This document shows positions 22,234 through 29,716 of a stretch of DNA of 64,000 bases, piece after piece. The translations under genes were made by a program, and so were the position numbers. Positions within the stretch are counted from its first letter, which is position 1, and each line of letters begins with the position of its first letter. The DNA lies in the NCBI RefSeq assembly GCF_014287875.1, contig NZ_JACOPN010000002.1, positions 1 to 64,000 on the forward strand, written 5' to 3'. The stretch is from Flintibacter faecis. Its GTDB lineage: Bacteria; Bacillota; Clostridia; Oscillospirales; Oscillospiraceae. The notes beneath the pieces are model-generated. The model ran no database searches, had not been told where the DNA came from, and was given only the letters and a program-made list of their open reading frames with translations.

Positions 22234-23178
22234 TCAGTCCGGGGTATATACCGCGGTGATGCTCTCCTGGGTCAGGTCAAAGGTGCCGGTGGTCTGCTCC
22301 CCCAGCTTCTTCTCCGCCTCGGGCACCGCCGCCTTCAGGGCCTGGAGCTTATAGTCCATGTCCCCCACCAGGGACAGCTTCACGGTGAAGCGATCCAGAT
22401 AGCGCAGCTCCACGTGGGTGTCTCCCAGGGCGATGGATGCGGTGTCAGCCAGCATGTCATAGTCCTCCAGCCCCTGGAGCAGGGCCAGCAGCGCCGTCAG
22501 CTTGGGCTGTTCCTCCTGGGACAGGACCAGCATCTCCCCCGCCCTTGGGGACAGGGGGGTGATCCCGGTGACGGAGATGGCTGTACTGTCGGCGGGGGCG
22601 GGCTCCAGCAGCTTCCCCCCCACGCTGATGAGCCACGCCTGGGTGGCGGGCTTGGCATCCTCCTGGGTGTCCTCAGAGGAGCTGTCCCCGCCGATGTCTC
22701 CGGCGGCACTTTGCTTTCCGGCGGCCTGGCTCTGGTCTGCACTGTCACCCGCCTGACTGCTGTCCGGCTGGACAGGCTCCGCCGGGGCCTGGGGTACCGT
22801 CTGAACGACGGCAGAAGTCCCCGGGGCCTCGACGCGGGCCACCGCGTCCCACTCCTTCACCGTAAGAACGATGGTGCTTGGCAGTGCGCGGCGTATCGTA
22901 AGCTCCTCCACATAGGGCAGACCCTGGAGCACCTGGTGGGCGATCTGATACTTGTTCATGCGGAACAGGTTATCCCCCGTCTGGATGCCGGTTGCCTTTA
23001 TGATCTCCTCCTGAGAGTAGCGGCTGTTGCCCGTCACCGCCACCGTCTCCACCTGGAAGAACACGGTGGCCCCCATGGTAAGCGCCACCGCCACCGCTCC
23101 GGCGCACAGCAGCTTGAACAGCGGGCCCAGCCGCCCCTTGCCCCGTTTCCGTTTGCGTTTGTTTCTTGGTGATGCCAT
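22234..23178 (-). CDS. ftsQ: Division protein FtsQ/DivIB
   Basis: The product has 314 residues: a basic cytoplasmic N-terminus (NKRKRKRGKGRLG), one membrane helix (about 21-43), then the POTRA domain (FQVETVAVTGNSRYSQEEIIKATGIQTGDNLFRMN..GLPYVEELTIRRALPSTIVLTVKEWDAVA). The beta domain carries an unusual insert of about 55 residues rich in Ser, Gln, Ala and Asp (about 128-180: QPDSSQAGDSADQSQAAG). FtsQ/DivIB, with FtsL and DivIC, links the septal synthase FtsW-PBP to the Z-ring. Its place between murA and ftsZ is the standard one. Expression is from the mraZ operon. Confidence 0.9.
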   Translation of the reverse strand: MASPRNKRKRKRGKGRLGPLFKLLCAGAVAVALTMGATVFFQVETVAVTGNSRYSQEEIIKATGIQTGDNLFRMNKYQIAHQVLQGLPYVEELTIRRALPSTIVLTVKEWDAVARVEAPGTSAVVQTVPQAPAEPVQPDSSQAGDSADQSQAAGKQSAAGDIGGDSSSEDTQEDAKPATQAWLISVGGKLLEPAPADSTAISVTGITPLSPRAGEMLVLSQEEQPKLTALLALLQGLEDYDMLADTASIALGDTHVELRYLDRFTVKLSLVGDMDYKLQALKAAVPEAEKKLGEQTTGTFDLTQESITAVYTPD

Positions 23179-23211
23179 TGGCCCTCTCCTAAAAAAACTG
23201 TCTTTCGTCCG

Positions 23212-24465
23212 TCAGTCTGTCTCTGTGATGTCCGCTCCCAGGGCACGCAGCCCGATGTCCAGGCCGTCGTAGCCCCGGCGGATGTGGGCAAGGCCGGTCA
23301 CCCGGGTCTCGCCCCGGGCGGCCACCCCAGCCACCACTAAGGCTGCGGCCCCTCTCAGGTCTCCGCCCTGTACAGCGGCCCCATGCAGGCCGCCCACCCC
23401 GGTGACGGCGGCCGTGCGGCCCTGCACCCGGATGTCCGCCCCCATGGCCCGCAGCTGGGACACATGGCCGTAGCGGCTTTGGAATATGTTCTCCCGGAAC
23501 AGAGTCTCTCCCCTGCCCCCGGCCAGGGCGGCCATAAAAATGGCCTGGACATCGGTGGGAAAGCCTGGATATGGCTCCGTGACCACAGGCGGAACGGCAT
23601 GTAGGCCGCCGCCGCTGGTCAGTACGATCTCCTCTGGCCCTGTCTGGATGGAACAGCCCGCCCGCTCCAGCGCTGCAAGCACCGCCCGGAGGTGCTCCGG
23701 GTCTGCCCCCGTCAGTTCCACCCGCCCCCCTGCCGCCCCGGCGGCACAGAGATAGGTGGCGGCGGCGATGCGGTCCCCCATCACCCGGTATCTGGCCGGA
23801 CGGAGGGTCGCGCCGCCCCGAATGACAACGGTGGCCGTCCCCGCTCCCCGGACGTCGGCCCCCATGGCTCTGAGAAAGCCCTGCAGGTCTTCTATTTCCG
23901 GCTCCTGGGCCGCTCCCGCGATGGCGGTCACGCCGGGACAGCCGCAGGCGGCCAGCATGGCGTTCTCCGTGGCCCCCACGCTGGGGATGGGCAGAAAGAT
24001 CTCTCCCCCGGTCATACGACAGCCCGTACAGCACAGCACGCCGTCCGTCTCCCGGATGTCCGCTCCCAGTGTCCTCAGGGCCGCCAAATGCAGGTCGATG
24101 GGCCGGGGCCCCAGCTCACACCCCCCGGGATAGGTCAGGGCGGCCCGGCCCATGCGGGCCAGCATGGCCCCCAGAAAGACCACCGAGGAGCGCATCTCCT
24201 CCATCAGTTCCCGTGATATCTCCGCCCCGGCGAGGACGGAGGCATCCACCCCCACGGTGTCCCCCCGCCGCCAGACCCGGCAGCCCAGCCCCTTTAAAAT
24301 GGCCAGGGCCGCGTCCACGTCGGAAAGACAGGGGCAGTTCTCGATGACGCTCTCCCCCGGGGCCAGCAGGGTTGCGGCCAGAATGGGCAGGGCGCTGTTT
24401 TTGGCCCCCTGTACCGTCAGACGGCCCTCCAGCGGGCGGCCCCCCCGGATGTGATAACAGCTCAT
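23212..24465 (-). CDS. murA: UDP-GlcNAc 1-carboxyvinyltransferase MurA
   Basis: The product has 417 residues. MurA transfers enolpyruvate from PEP to UDP-GlcNAc, the first committed step of peptidoglycan synthesis in the cytoplasm. Visible are the N-terminal GAKNSALPILAATLLAPG, the active-site loop YPGGCELGPRPIDLHLAALRTLGA with the catalytic, fosfomycin-target Cys (about residue 115), GATENAMLAA, EPEIEDLQGFLRAMGA, and PYPGFPTDVQAIFMA. RYGHVSQLRAMGADI lies near the C-terminus. The catalytic Cys is kept, so classical fosfomycin sensitivity of the enzyme is expected. It sits where murB often lies in other dcw clusters, between murG and ftsQ. Confidence 0.96.
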   Translation of the reverse strand: MSCYHIRGGRPLEGRLTVQGAKNSALPILAATLLAPGESVIENCPCLSDVDAALAILKGLGCRVWRRGDTVGVDASVLAGAEISRELMEEMRSSVVFLGAMLARMGRAALTYPGGCELGPRPIDLHLAALRTLGADIRETDGVLCCTGCRMTGGEIFLPIPSVGATENAMLAACGCPGVTAIAGAAQEPEIEDLQGFLRAMGADVRGAGTATVVIRGGATLRPARYRVMGDRIAAATYLCAAGAAGGRVELTGADPEHLRAVLAALERAGCSIQTGPEEIVLTSGGGLHAVPPVVTEPYPGFPTDVQAIFMAALAGGRGETLFRENIFQSRYGHVSQLRAMGADIRVQGRTAAVTGVGGLHGAAVQGGDLRGAAALVVAGVAARGETRVTGLAHIRRGYDGLDIGLRALGADITETD

Positions 24466-24545
24466 GGATCGCCCTCCACTTCTTCAGATTCAGGCCATCC
24501 TATGCGCAGTTGGTTTCTTTGGTTTGTTTCCGTGCCGAAAGGCGC

Positions 24546-25664
24546 TTACTTCATGATCTCCCGCAGGGTCTCATAGATCTTCTCCCCCGCATCGGGCACG
24601 GCCATAGCGCGCAGGGCCTTCTCCATGTTCTCCCGGCGGCCCTTCTCCCGCAGCAGCAGGCTGGCCGTCTCATACAGGGTGTCCTGGGCGCAGTCCTGTT
24701 CCCGCAGGAGTACGGCAGCCCCCTGGTCGGCCAGCACCCGGGCGTTTTTCTCCTGGTGGTTGGCCGTCACGTTGGGGGAGGGCACCAGAACGGCGGGCTT
24801 GGCGATGGCGGTGAGCTCTGAGATGGTGGAGGCGCCCGCCCGGCACAGGACCAGGTCGCTGGCCGCCATGACCAGGGGCATGTCATAGATATACTCCCGG
24901 ACCTCAATGCCGTTATCCCCCAGCTGCAGGCCCCGGCGCAGCAACTCCTCCTTCATCCAGGCGAAGTCCCGCCCGGCGGCGTGGATATGGCGATAGGGCG
25001 CGCCCTCATAGCACTCCTTGGCGATGAAGTCCACCATCTTCCGGTTCATCACCTCCGCCCCCAGGGACCCCCAATAGGACAGCAGCAGGGGCCGCTGGTC
25101 GGTAAAGCCCAGCTGCTCCCGGGCCTGCTCCCGGGTAAACCGGAAGAAGTCCCCCCGGACGGGGGTGCCGGTGACCACCACCTTGGTGGGGTCGTCATAG
25201 TGGCTGCGGCTCTCTTCAAAGCCCACCATCACCCGGTCCACCACTTTAGACAGGGCCTTGGTGGTCAGGCCGGGCACGGCGTTGGACTCGTGCACGGCGG
25301 TGGGGATGCCCCGGTGGGCCGCCTCGTTCACCACGGGGAAGGAGGCATAGCCGCCGGTGCCCACCACCAGGTCGGGCTTGAACTCGTCCAGAATGGCCCG
25401 GGCCTGCTTTTTGGAGCGCTGCATGTTCACCAGCGTGCCCAGATTGTGGACGATGTCCGCCGGTGCCAGAGAGCGATGAAAATTCGTGATGGTCACGGTG
25501 CGGATGGGATAGCCCTCCTTGGGCACCAGCCGGGTCTCCATGCCCCCGTCGGCCCCCACGAACAGCACCCGGCAGCCGGGATGCTTGTCCTGAAAGATGC
25601 GGGCCAGGGCCACCGCCGGATTCACGTGTCCGGCGGTGCCGCCGCAGGTAAAGAGGATGTTCAT
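24546..25664 (-). CDS. murG: UDP-GlcNAc:lipid I GlcNAc transferase MurG
   Basis: The product has 372 residues, a GT28 glycosyltransferase at the inner membrane face that makes lipid II. The N-terminal lipid-I domain shows FTCGGTAGHVNPAVALA and the Gly-rich loop VGADGGMETRLVPKEGYP. The donor domain shows VTGTPVRGDF, LLSYWGSLGAEVMNRK, VREYIYDMPLVMAASDLVLCRAGASTISELTAIAKPAVLVPSPNV, and NHQEKNARVL. The family signature GGSxGA is here YWGSLGA, a variant. Length and gene order (ftsW-murG-murA) are normal. Confidence 0.96.
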   Translation of the reverse strand: MNILFTCGGTAGHVNPAVALARIFQDKHPGCRVLFVGADGGMETRLVPKEGYPIRTVTITNFHRSLAPADIVHNLGTLVNMQRSKKQARAILDEFKPDLVVGTGGYASFPVVNEAAHRGIPTAVHESNAVPGLTTKALSKVVDRVMVGFEESRSHYDDPTKVVVTGTPVRGDFFRFTREQAREQLGFTDQRPLLLSYWGSLGAEVMNRKMVDFIAKECYEGAPYRHIHAAGRDFAWMKEELLRRGLQLGDNGIEVREYIYDMPLVMAASDLVLCRAGASTISELTAIAKPAVLVPSPNVTANHQEKNARVLADQGAAVLLREQDCAQDTLYETASLLLREKGRRENMEKALRAMAVPDAGEKIYETLREIMK

Positions 25665-25705
25665 GTTATCACCTCAGAAATATCTTTGTTTGTCCGCCGC
25701 CGGAT

Positions 25706-26929
25706 TCAGTCGTTTTTCGGGGCGGGTATCTGTCTGGATATCCCCAGTACAATGCCCATCTCCGCCATGTTCATCACCAATGCCGTTCCGCCGAAGCTAA
25801 AAAAGGGCAGGGAGATGCCCGTGTTGGGGATGAGGTTGGTCACCACGCCGATATTCAAAAAGACCTGGGTGGCCATCAACGTAATGATGCCCACAATGGT
25901 CAGCGAACCGAACTTATCCCGGGCGTGCAGGGCCAGCCAGTAGCCCCGCAGGACCAGCAGGGCAAACAGGATGAGCACGATGGCTGCCCCCACAAAGCCC
26001 AGCTCCTCCACCACCACGGAAAAGACGAAGTCGTTTTCCGGCTCGGGAATATACAGCAGCTTCTGGCGGCTGTTGCCCAGCCCCAGGCCCAGCAGACCGC
26101 CGGAGCCGATGGCCAGCAGGGATTGAATGGTCTGAAAGCCCTTGCCCCGGGGGTCGCTCCACGGGTCCAGCCACAGCTGCACCCGGGCGGTCATATAGGT
26201 GGTGTTCAGAATGATAAAGGTCATCAGCGCACCCACCGAGCCGATGCCGGCGATGAACCAGACAATATTGATGCCCGCAGCAAACAGCACCGCCGCCGCT
26301 CCCACCATGATCAGGATGGTACCCGACATGTGGGGCTCCTTCACCACCAGCAGCACAACAACGCCCAGCACTGCGCCATAGGGCACCAGCTCCATAAAGC
26401 CCAGCCGGGTTCCCAGATTGCCCAAGCGGCCCCAGAAGGTCCGGTTGGAGAACTTCTTTTTCTTCTCGGTGGTCCGTTTGGACAGTCGGGCCGAGAAGAA
26501 GATGATCACGGCCACCTTGGCGATCTCCGAGGGCTGAAAGGTGGGGCCAAACAGCAAAAAGATGTGCAGCCACCGCTGGGCGCCGTTGCTCCGCACACCG
26601 AGCGGGGTGAGCACCAGCACCAGCAGAAAGATGGACACCGCCAGCATAGGGATGGTGAGCAGCCGCCAGTGCTGATAGTTCATTTTGGACATCCAGTACA
26701 TGGCGACAAGTCCAATGACTGCATAGACGCTCTGGCGCTTGATGTAGTACAGGGGGTTGTTCTGTACGATGGCGCTGGAGTCGTAATAGGCGGTGGCATA
26801 GGAGGCGGAGAACACCATAATAAGCCCGATGCCCACCAGCATCAGCGTCAGCATCAGAAAGGGCAGGTCCACCGGCCCGGCGGCCAGCTGCTGCTCCATG
26901 GTCATATCACGTTTCGGCTTTCGGGCCAT
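25706..26929 (-). CDS. ftsW: Septal peptidoglycan polymerase FtsW (SEDS)
   Basis: The product has 407 residues from the ATG at 26929 (GGGAGGTGCAGGA upstream); a longer frame would run back into the repeat at 26967-27029. It is a ten-helix SEDS glycosyltransferase that polymerises lipid II together with the class B PBP encoded upstream. SEDS landmarks: LIMVFSASYATAYY, GAQRWLHIFLLFGPTFQPSEIAKVAVI (with the QPSE motif), EPHMSGTILIMVGAA (with the catalytic Asp region partly altered to PHMSG), GYQ-like KGFQTIQSLLAIGSGGLLGLGLGNS, EPENDFVFSVVVEELGFVGA, and NTGISLPFFSFGGTALV. The DF-FS-EE motif and gene position make the call secure. Confidence 0.95.
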   Translation of the reverse strand: MARKPKRDMTMEQQLAAGPVDLPFLMLTLMLVGIGLIMVFSASYATAYYDSSAIVQNNPLYYIKRQSVYAVIGLVAMYWMSKMNYQHWRLLTIPMLAVSIFLLVLVLTPLGVRSNGAQRWLHIFLLFGPTFQPSEIAKVAVIIFFSARLSKRTTEKKKKFSNRTFWGRLGNLGTRLGFMELVPYGAVLGVVVLLVVKEPHMSGTILIMVGAAAVLFAAGINIVWFIAGIGSVGALMTFIILNTTYMTARVQLWLDPWSDPRGKGFQTIQSLLAIGSGGLLGLGLGNSRQKLLYIPEPENDFVFSVVVEELGFVGAAIVLILFALLVLRGYWLALHARDKFGSLTIVGIITLMATQVFLNIGVVTNLIPNTGISLPFFSFGGTALVMNMAEMGIVLGISRQIPAPKND

Positions 26930-26966
26930 TTCCTGCACCTCCCTAATTCTAGTAATCAAATTTAAG

Positions 26967-27029
26967 TGATGAGTTAGGAGTGATGAGATAGGAGTTAACT
27001 CATCACTCATCCTTCCTAACTCCTAACTA
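26967..27029. repeat. Coding-free inverted-repeat element between mraY and ftsW (copy A)
   Basis: Left arm GATGAGTTAGGAGTGATGAG (from 26969) and right arm AACTCATCACTCATCC..CCTAACTCCTAACT are imperfect inverted repeats of the GTTAGGAGTGATGAG type. The element abuts the stop codon of mraY in the direction of transcription. It shares its sequence with the repeats that flank the four-helix-bundle gene at 53012-53368, but has no gene inside. Confidence 0.85.
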
Positions 27030-28016
27030 TCAAACGGGAAAACGATTCATTACGCCTAAAAACGCCAGGACGCACAAAATCAAAGTGATGCCGGAGAACA
27101 CGCAGAACAGCTTGGTCTCGCTCCAGCCGCCCAGCTCCAGGTGGTGATGCAGGGGGGCCATGCGGAAAAAGCGCTTGCCGTGGGTCTTTTTGAAATAGAC
27201 CACCTGAATGATGTCAGACAGCACCTCTGCCACATAGATAAGGCCGATGACAGGGATGATGAGGGGGATGTTCAGGGCAAAGGCCAGGCCGCACACCATG
27301 CCCCCCAGGAAGAGAGAGCCGGTGTCCCCCATAAAGACCTTGGCGGGGTGGAAGTTATAGATGAGGAAGGCGCACAGGCCGCCGGCCAGGGCGGCGGAGA
27401 GCACCGTCAGGTCGTTTCGACCATACCAGGCGGACACAGCTACATAAAACAGGGCCACGGGGATGGTCACGCCGGTGGCCAGGCCGTCGATGCCGTCGGT
27501 AAGGTTCACAGCGTTCACCGTGCCCACCATGACAAAGGCGGAAAAGACCATATACAGCCACCAGGGCATGGGGAACTCCACATTGAAAAAGGGGATATAC
27601 AGGGTGTGGGTCAGATAGCCGCTGTTGCGCAGCAGCACCGTGAAGGCGATGGCCGCCGCCAGCTGCAGCAGAAACTTCTGGGGGGCGGTGAGGCCCTCGT
27701 TGGCGTGGTGGCGCAGCTTCTGAAAGTCGTCGATAAAGCCGATGATACCGAACACCAGGGCGAACAGAAATACATACAGGTGGTTCCGGTTGCCCGCCAT
27801 CAGATCGTGCCAGCCCGCCGTGAGCACCGCCACGGCAATGGCCAGAATGAACATCAGCCCGCCCATGGTCGGGGTGCCCTGCTTGGACATGTGCCAGGTG
27901 GGGCCGTCCTCCCGGATGGCCTGCCCCGCCTTCAGGCGGCGGAGCAGGGGGATCAATATCTGCCCCGCAATGGCCCCCACGCCGAAGGCCACAATAAAGC
28001 TGAGAATATACATCAT
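27030..28016 (-). CDS. mraY: Phospho-MurNAc-pentapeptide translocase MraY
   Basis: The product has 328 residues from the first of two adjacent ATGs (28016), 9 bp after GGGAGG. MraY is a ten-helix membrane enzyme that attaches phospho-MurNAc-pentapeptide to undecaprenyl phosphate, making lipid I. Its landmarks are GPTWHMSKQGTPTMGGLMFI, the catalytic Asp pair in IIGFIDDFQKL, VGTVNAVNLTDGIDGLATG, VFMGDTGSLFLGG, and the HHH motif APLHHHLELGGWSE. Length is normal. The expected neighbours murF (upstream) and murD (downstream) are missing; murE precedes it directly. Confidence 0.97.
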   Translation of the reverse strand: MMYILSFIVAFGVGAIAGQILIPLLRRLKAGQAIREDGPTWHMSKQGTPTMGGLMFILAIAVAVLTAGWHDLMAGNRNHLYVFLFALVFGIIGFIDDFQKLRHHANEGLTAPQKFLLQLAAAIAFTVLLRNSGYLTHTLYIPFFNVEFPMPWWLYMVFSAFVMVGTVNAVNLTDGIDGLATGVTIPVALFYVAVSAWYGRNDLTVLSAALAGGLCAFLIYNFHPAKVFMGDTGSLFLGGMVCGLAFALNIPLIIPVIGLIYVAEVLSDIIQVVYFKKTHGKRFFRMAPLHHHLELGGWSETKLFCVFSGITLILCVLAFLGVMNRFPV

Positions 28017-28080
28017 GTTGGAAAACCTCCCGGTCTCTTTCTCTTTTGTCCATCCCGCACACACACAGCGGGACAGGTTA

Positions 28081-29574
28081 TTATACTACGGCGGCAGGAA
28101 GATTTCCAGCCCTATCTTTTCGCCCGTCCTGCTCCCGGAACCAGTCCGCCACGATCTCCCGTTCGTCCATGGGGAGCTGCACGCCGTTTACTTCCTGATA
28201 GGTCTCGTGACCCTTGCCCGCCAGCACGATCACGTCCCCCGGCCGGCCCTGGTCCAGGGCCCAGGCGATGGCCCGGCGGCGGTCCGGCTCCACATGAACC
28301 GGGGCCCCACCCTCTTCTGTCATGCCCGCCTGAATGTCCCGGATGATGGCCTCCGGCTCCTCCGTCCGGGGGTTATCCGAGGTGAGCACCACCAGATCGG
28401 CCAAATCCCGGGCGATGGCTCCCATGATGGGACGTTTCGTCTTATCCCGGTCTCCCCCGCAGCCGAACAGACAGATCAGCCGTCCGGCGGTAAAGTCCCG
28501 GGCGGTGAGCAGGATGTTCTCCAGGGCGTTGGGGCTGTGGGCATAGTCGATGAGAACGGTATAGGCCCGGGGCACGGGGACCACCTCCACCCGGCCCTTC
28601 ACCCCGTGGACGCTGCGCAGGGCGGGGGCCAGCTGTTCCAGGGACAGCTCCAGGCACAGTCCGGCGGACAGGGCCGCCAGGGCGTTGTAAATGGAGAAGC
28701 CCCCGGGGATGGGCAGATGGACCCGGGCGATATGGCCCAGGGTCACCGCCTCGAACTCCACGTGGCCGGGGAACAGGCGGATGTTCCGGGCGGTCAGGTC
28801 GGCCTGGGCCCGGTTTTCGGAATAGGTGAACACCGGACCGGGGATGTGTCCGGCGTACCACCGCCCCGCCTCGTCGTCCAGATTGACCACGCTGCGGCGG
28901 CACTGGGCAAACAGCAGGCCCTTGGCCCGGCGGTACTCCTCCATGGTCTTGTGATAGTCCAGATGGTCCTGGGTCAGGTTGGTGAACACCCCCACGTCAA
29001 AGGTCAGCCCCGCCGTGCGGTGCTGGATCAGGGCATGGGAGGAGACCTCCATCACCGCACAGGCGCACCCGGCATCGGCCATGATCCGCAGCAGACGCTG
29101 CAGTTCATAGCTCTCCGGGGTGGTGCGGTGGGCGGGCAGCTCCCGCTGACCCACCAGGTTCCGGTTGGTCCCCACCAGCCCCACCGGGACGGAGAGGGTC
29201 TGCTCCAGCATCTCCTTGATGAGACAGGTGGTGGTGGTCTTGCCGTTGGTCCCGGTGACGGCGATGAGGGTCATCTCCTCCCCGGGATGGCCAAACCAGT
29301 TGGCCGAGGTCAGGGCCAGGGCCAGCCGGGCATCCGGGGTGGTCAGCCACGGGCCGGGTCGCTCTGGCGGATGCTCACACAGCACCGCCGCCGCCCCCCG
29401 CTCCATGGCCTGGTCAATGAACCGGCTGCCGTCCATTTTGGCTCCCGGCAGGGCGACAAACAGCGCCCCCGGTTCCAACGTCCGGCTGTCATAGGACAGG
29501 GAGGATATCTCCAGCCCTCCGTCAAATTCTTCTTCCGTCAGCGGAACCCCCGCCAACAGCTTGCGCAGCTTCAT
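28081..29574 (-). CDS. murE: UDP-MurNAc-tripeptide synthetase MurE (mDAP type)
   Basis: The product has 497 residues from the ATG at 29574 (AAAGGGG upstream; an ATG ten codons earlier is possible). MurE adds the third amino acid to UDP-MurNAc-L-Ala-D-Glu in the cytoplasm. The three Mur ligase domains are clear: the N-terminal UMT-binding LSYDSRTLEPGALFVAL; the ATPase domain with TGTNGKTTTTCLIKEML and AVMEVSSHAL; and the C-terminal domain with DYAHSPNALENIL, GCGGDRDKTKRP and the DNPRTEEPEAI motif. DNPR marks enzymes that use meso-diaminopimelate, so the wall is A1-gamma type, consistent with a lysA/DAP pathway. It stands between pbp and mraY. Confidence 0.95.
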   Translation of the reverse strand: MKLRKLLAGVPLTEEEFDGGLEISSLSYDSRTLEPGALFVALPGAKMDGSRFIDQAMERGAAAVLCEHPPERPGPWLTTPDARLALALTSANWFGHPGEEMTLIAVTGTNGKTTTTCLIKEMLEQTLSVPVGLVGTNRNLVGQRELPAHRTTPESYELQRLLRIMADAGCACAVMEVSSHALIQHRTAGLTFDVGVFTNLTQDHLDYHKTMEEYRRAKGLLFAQCRRSVVNLDDEAGRWYAGHIPGPVFTYSENRAQADLTARNIRLFPGHVEFEAVTLGHIARVHLPIPGGFSIYNALAALSAGLCLELSLEQLAPALRSVHGVKGRVEVVPVPRAYTVLIDYAHSPNALENILLTARDFTAGRLICLFGCGGDRDKTKRPIMGAIARDLADLVVLTSDNPRTEEPEAIIRDIQAGMTEEGGAPVHVEPDRRRAIAWALDQGRPGDVIVLAGKGHETYQEVNGVQLPMDEREIVADWFREQDGRKDRAGNLPAAVV

Positions 29575-29640
29575 AGCGTTTAGCCCCTTTGCGGGGAGTT
29601 TCATTCTCTCTAAGAAGCGCCGAGTTCCCCTCCGGGGAAC

Positions 29641-29714
29641 AGTTAGGAGTTAGGAGTGATGAGAGATGAGTTTTAACTCCTAACTCATCCCTCCTAACTC
29701 ATCACTCATCCCTC
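29641..29714. repeat. Coding-free inverted-repeat element between pbp and murE (copy B)
   Basis: Left arm AGTTAGGAGTTAGGAGTGATGAG and right arm AACTCCTAACTCATCCC..TAACTCATCACTCATCCC form imperfect inverted repeats. It lies 2 bp from the stop codon of pbp. Same family as copies A (26967-27029) and C (52977-53403). Confidence 0.85.
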
Positions 29715-29716
29715 AC

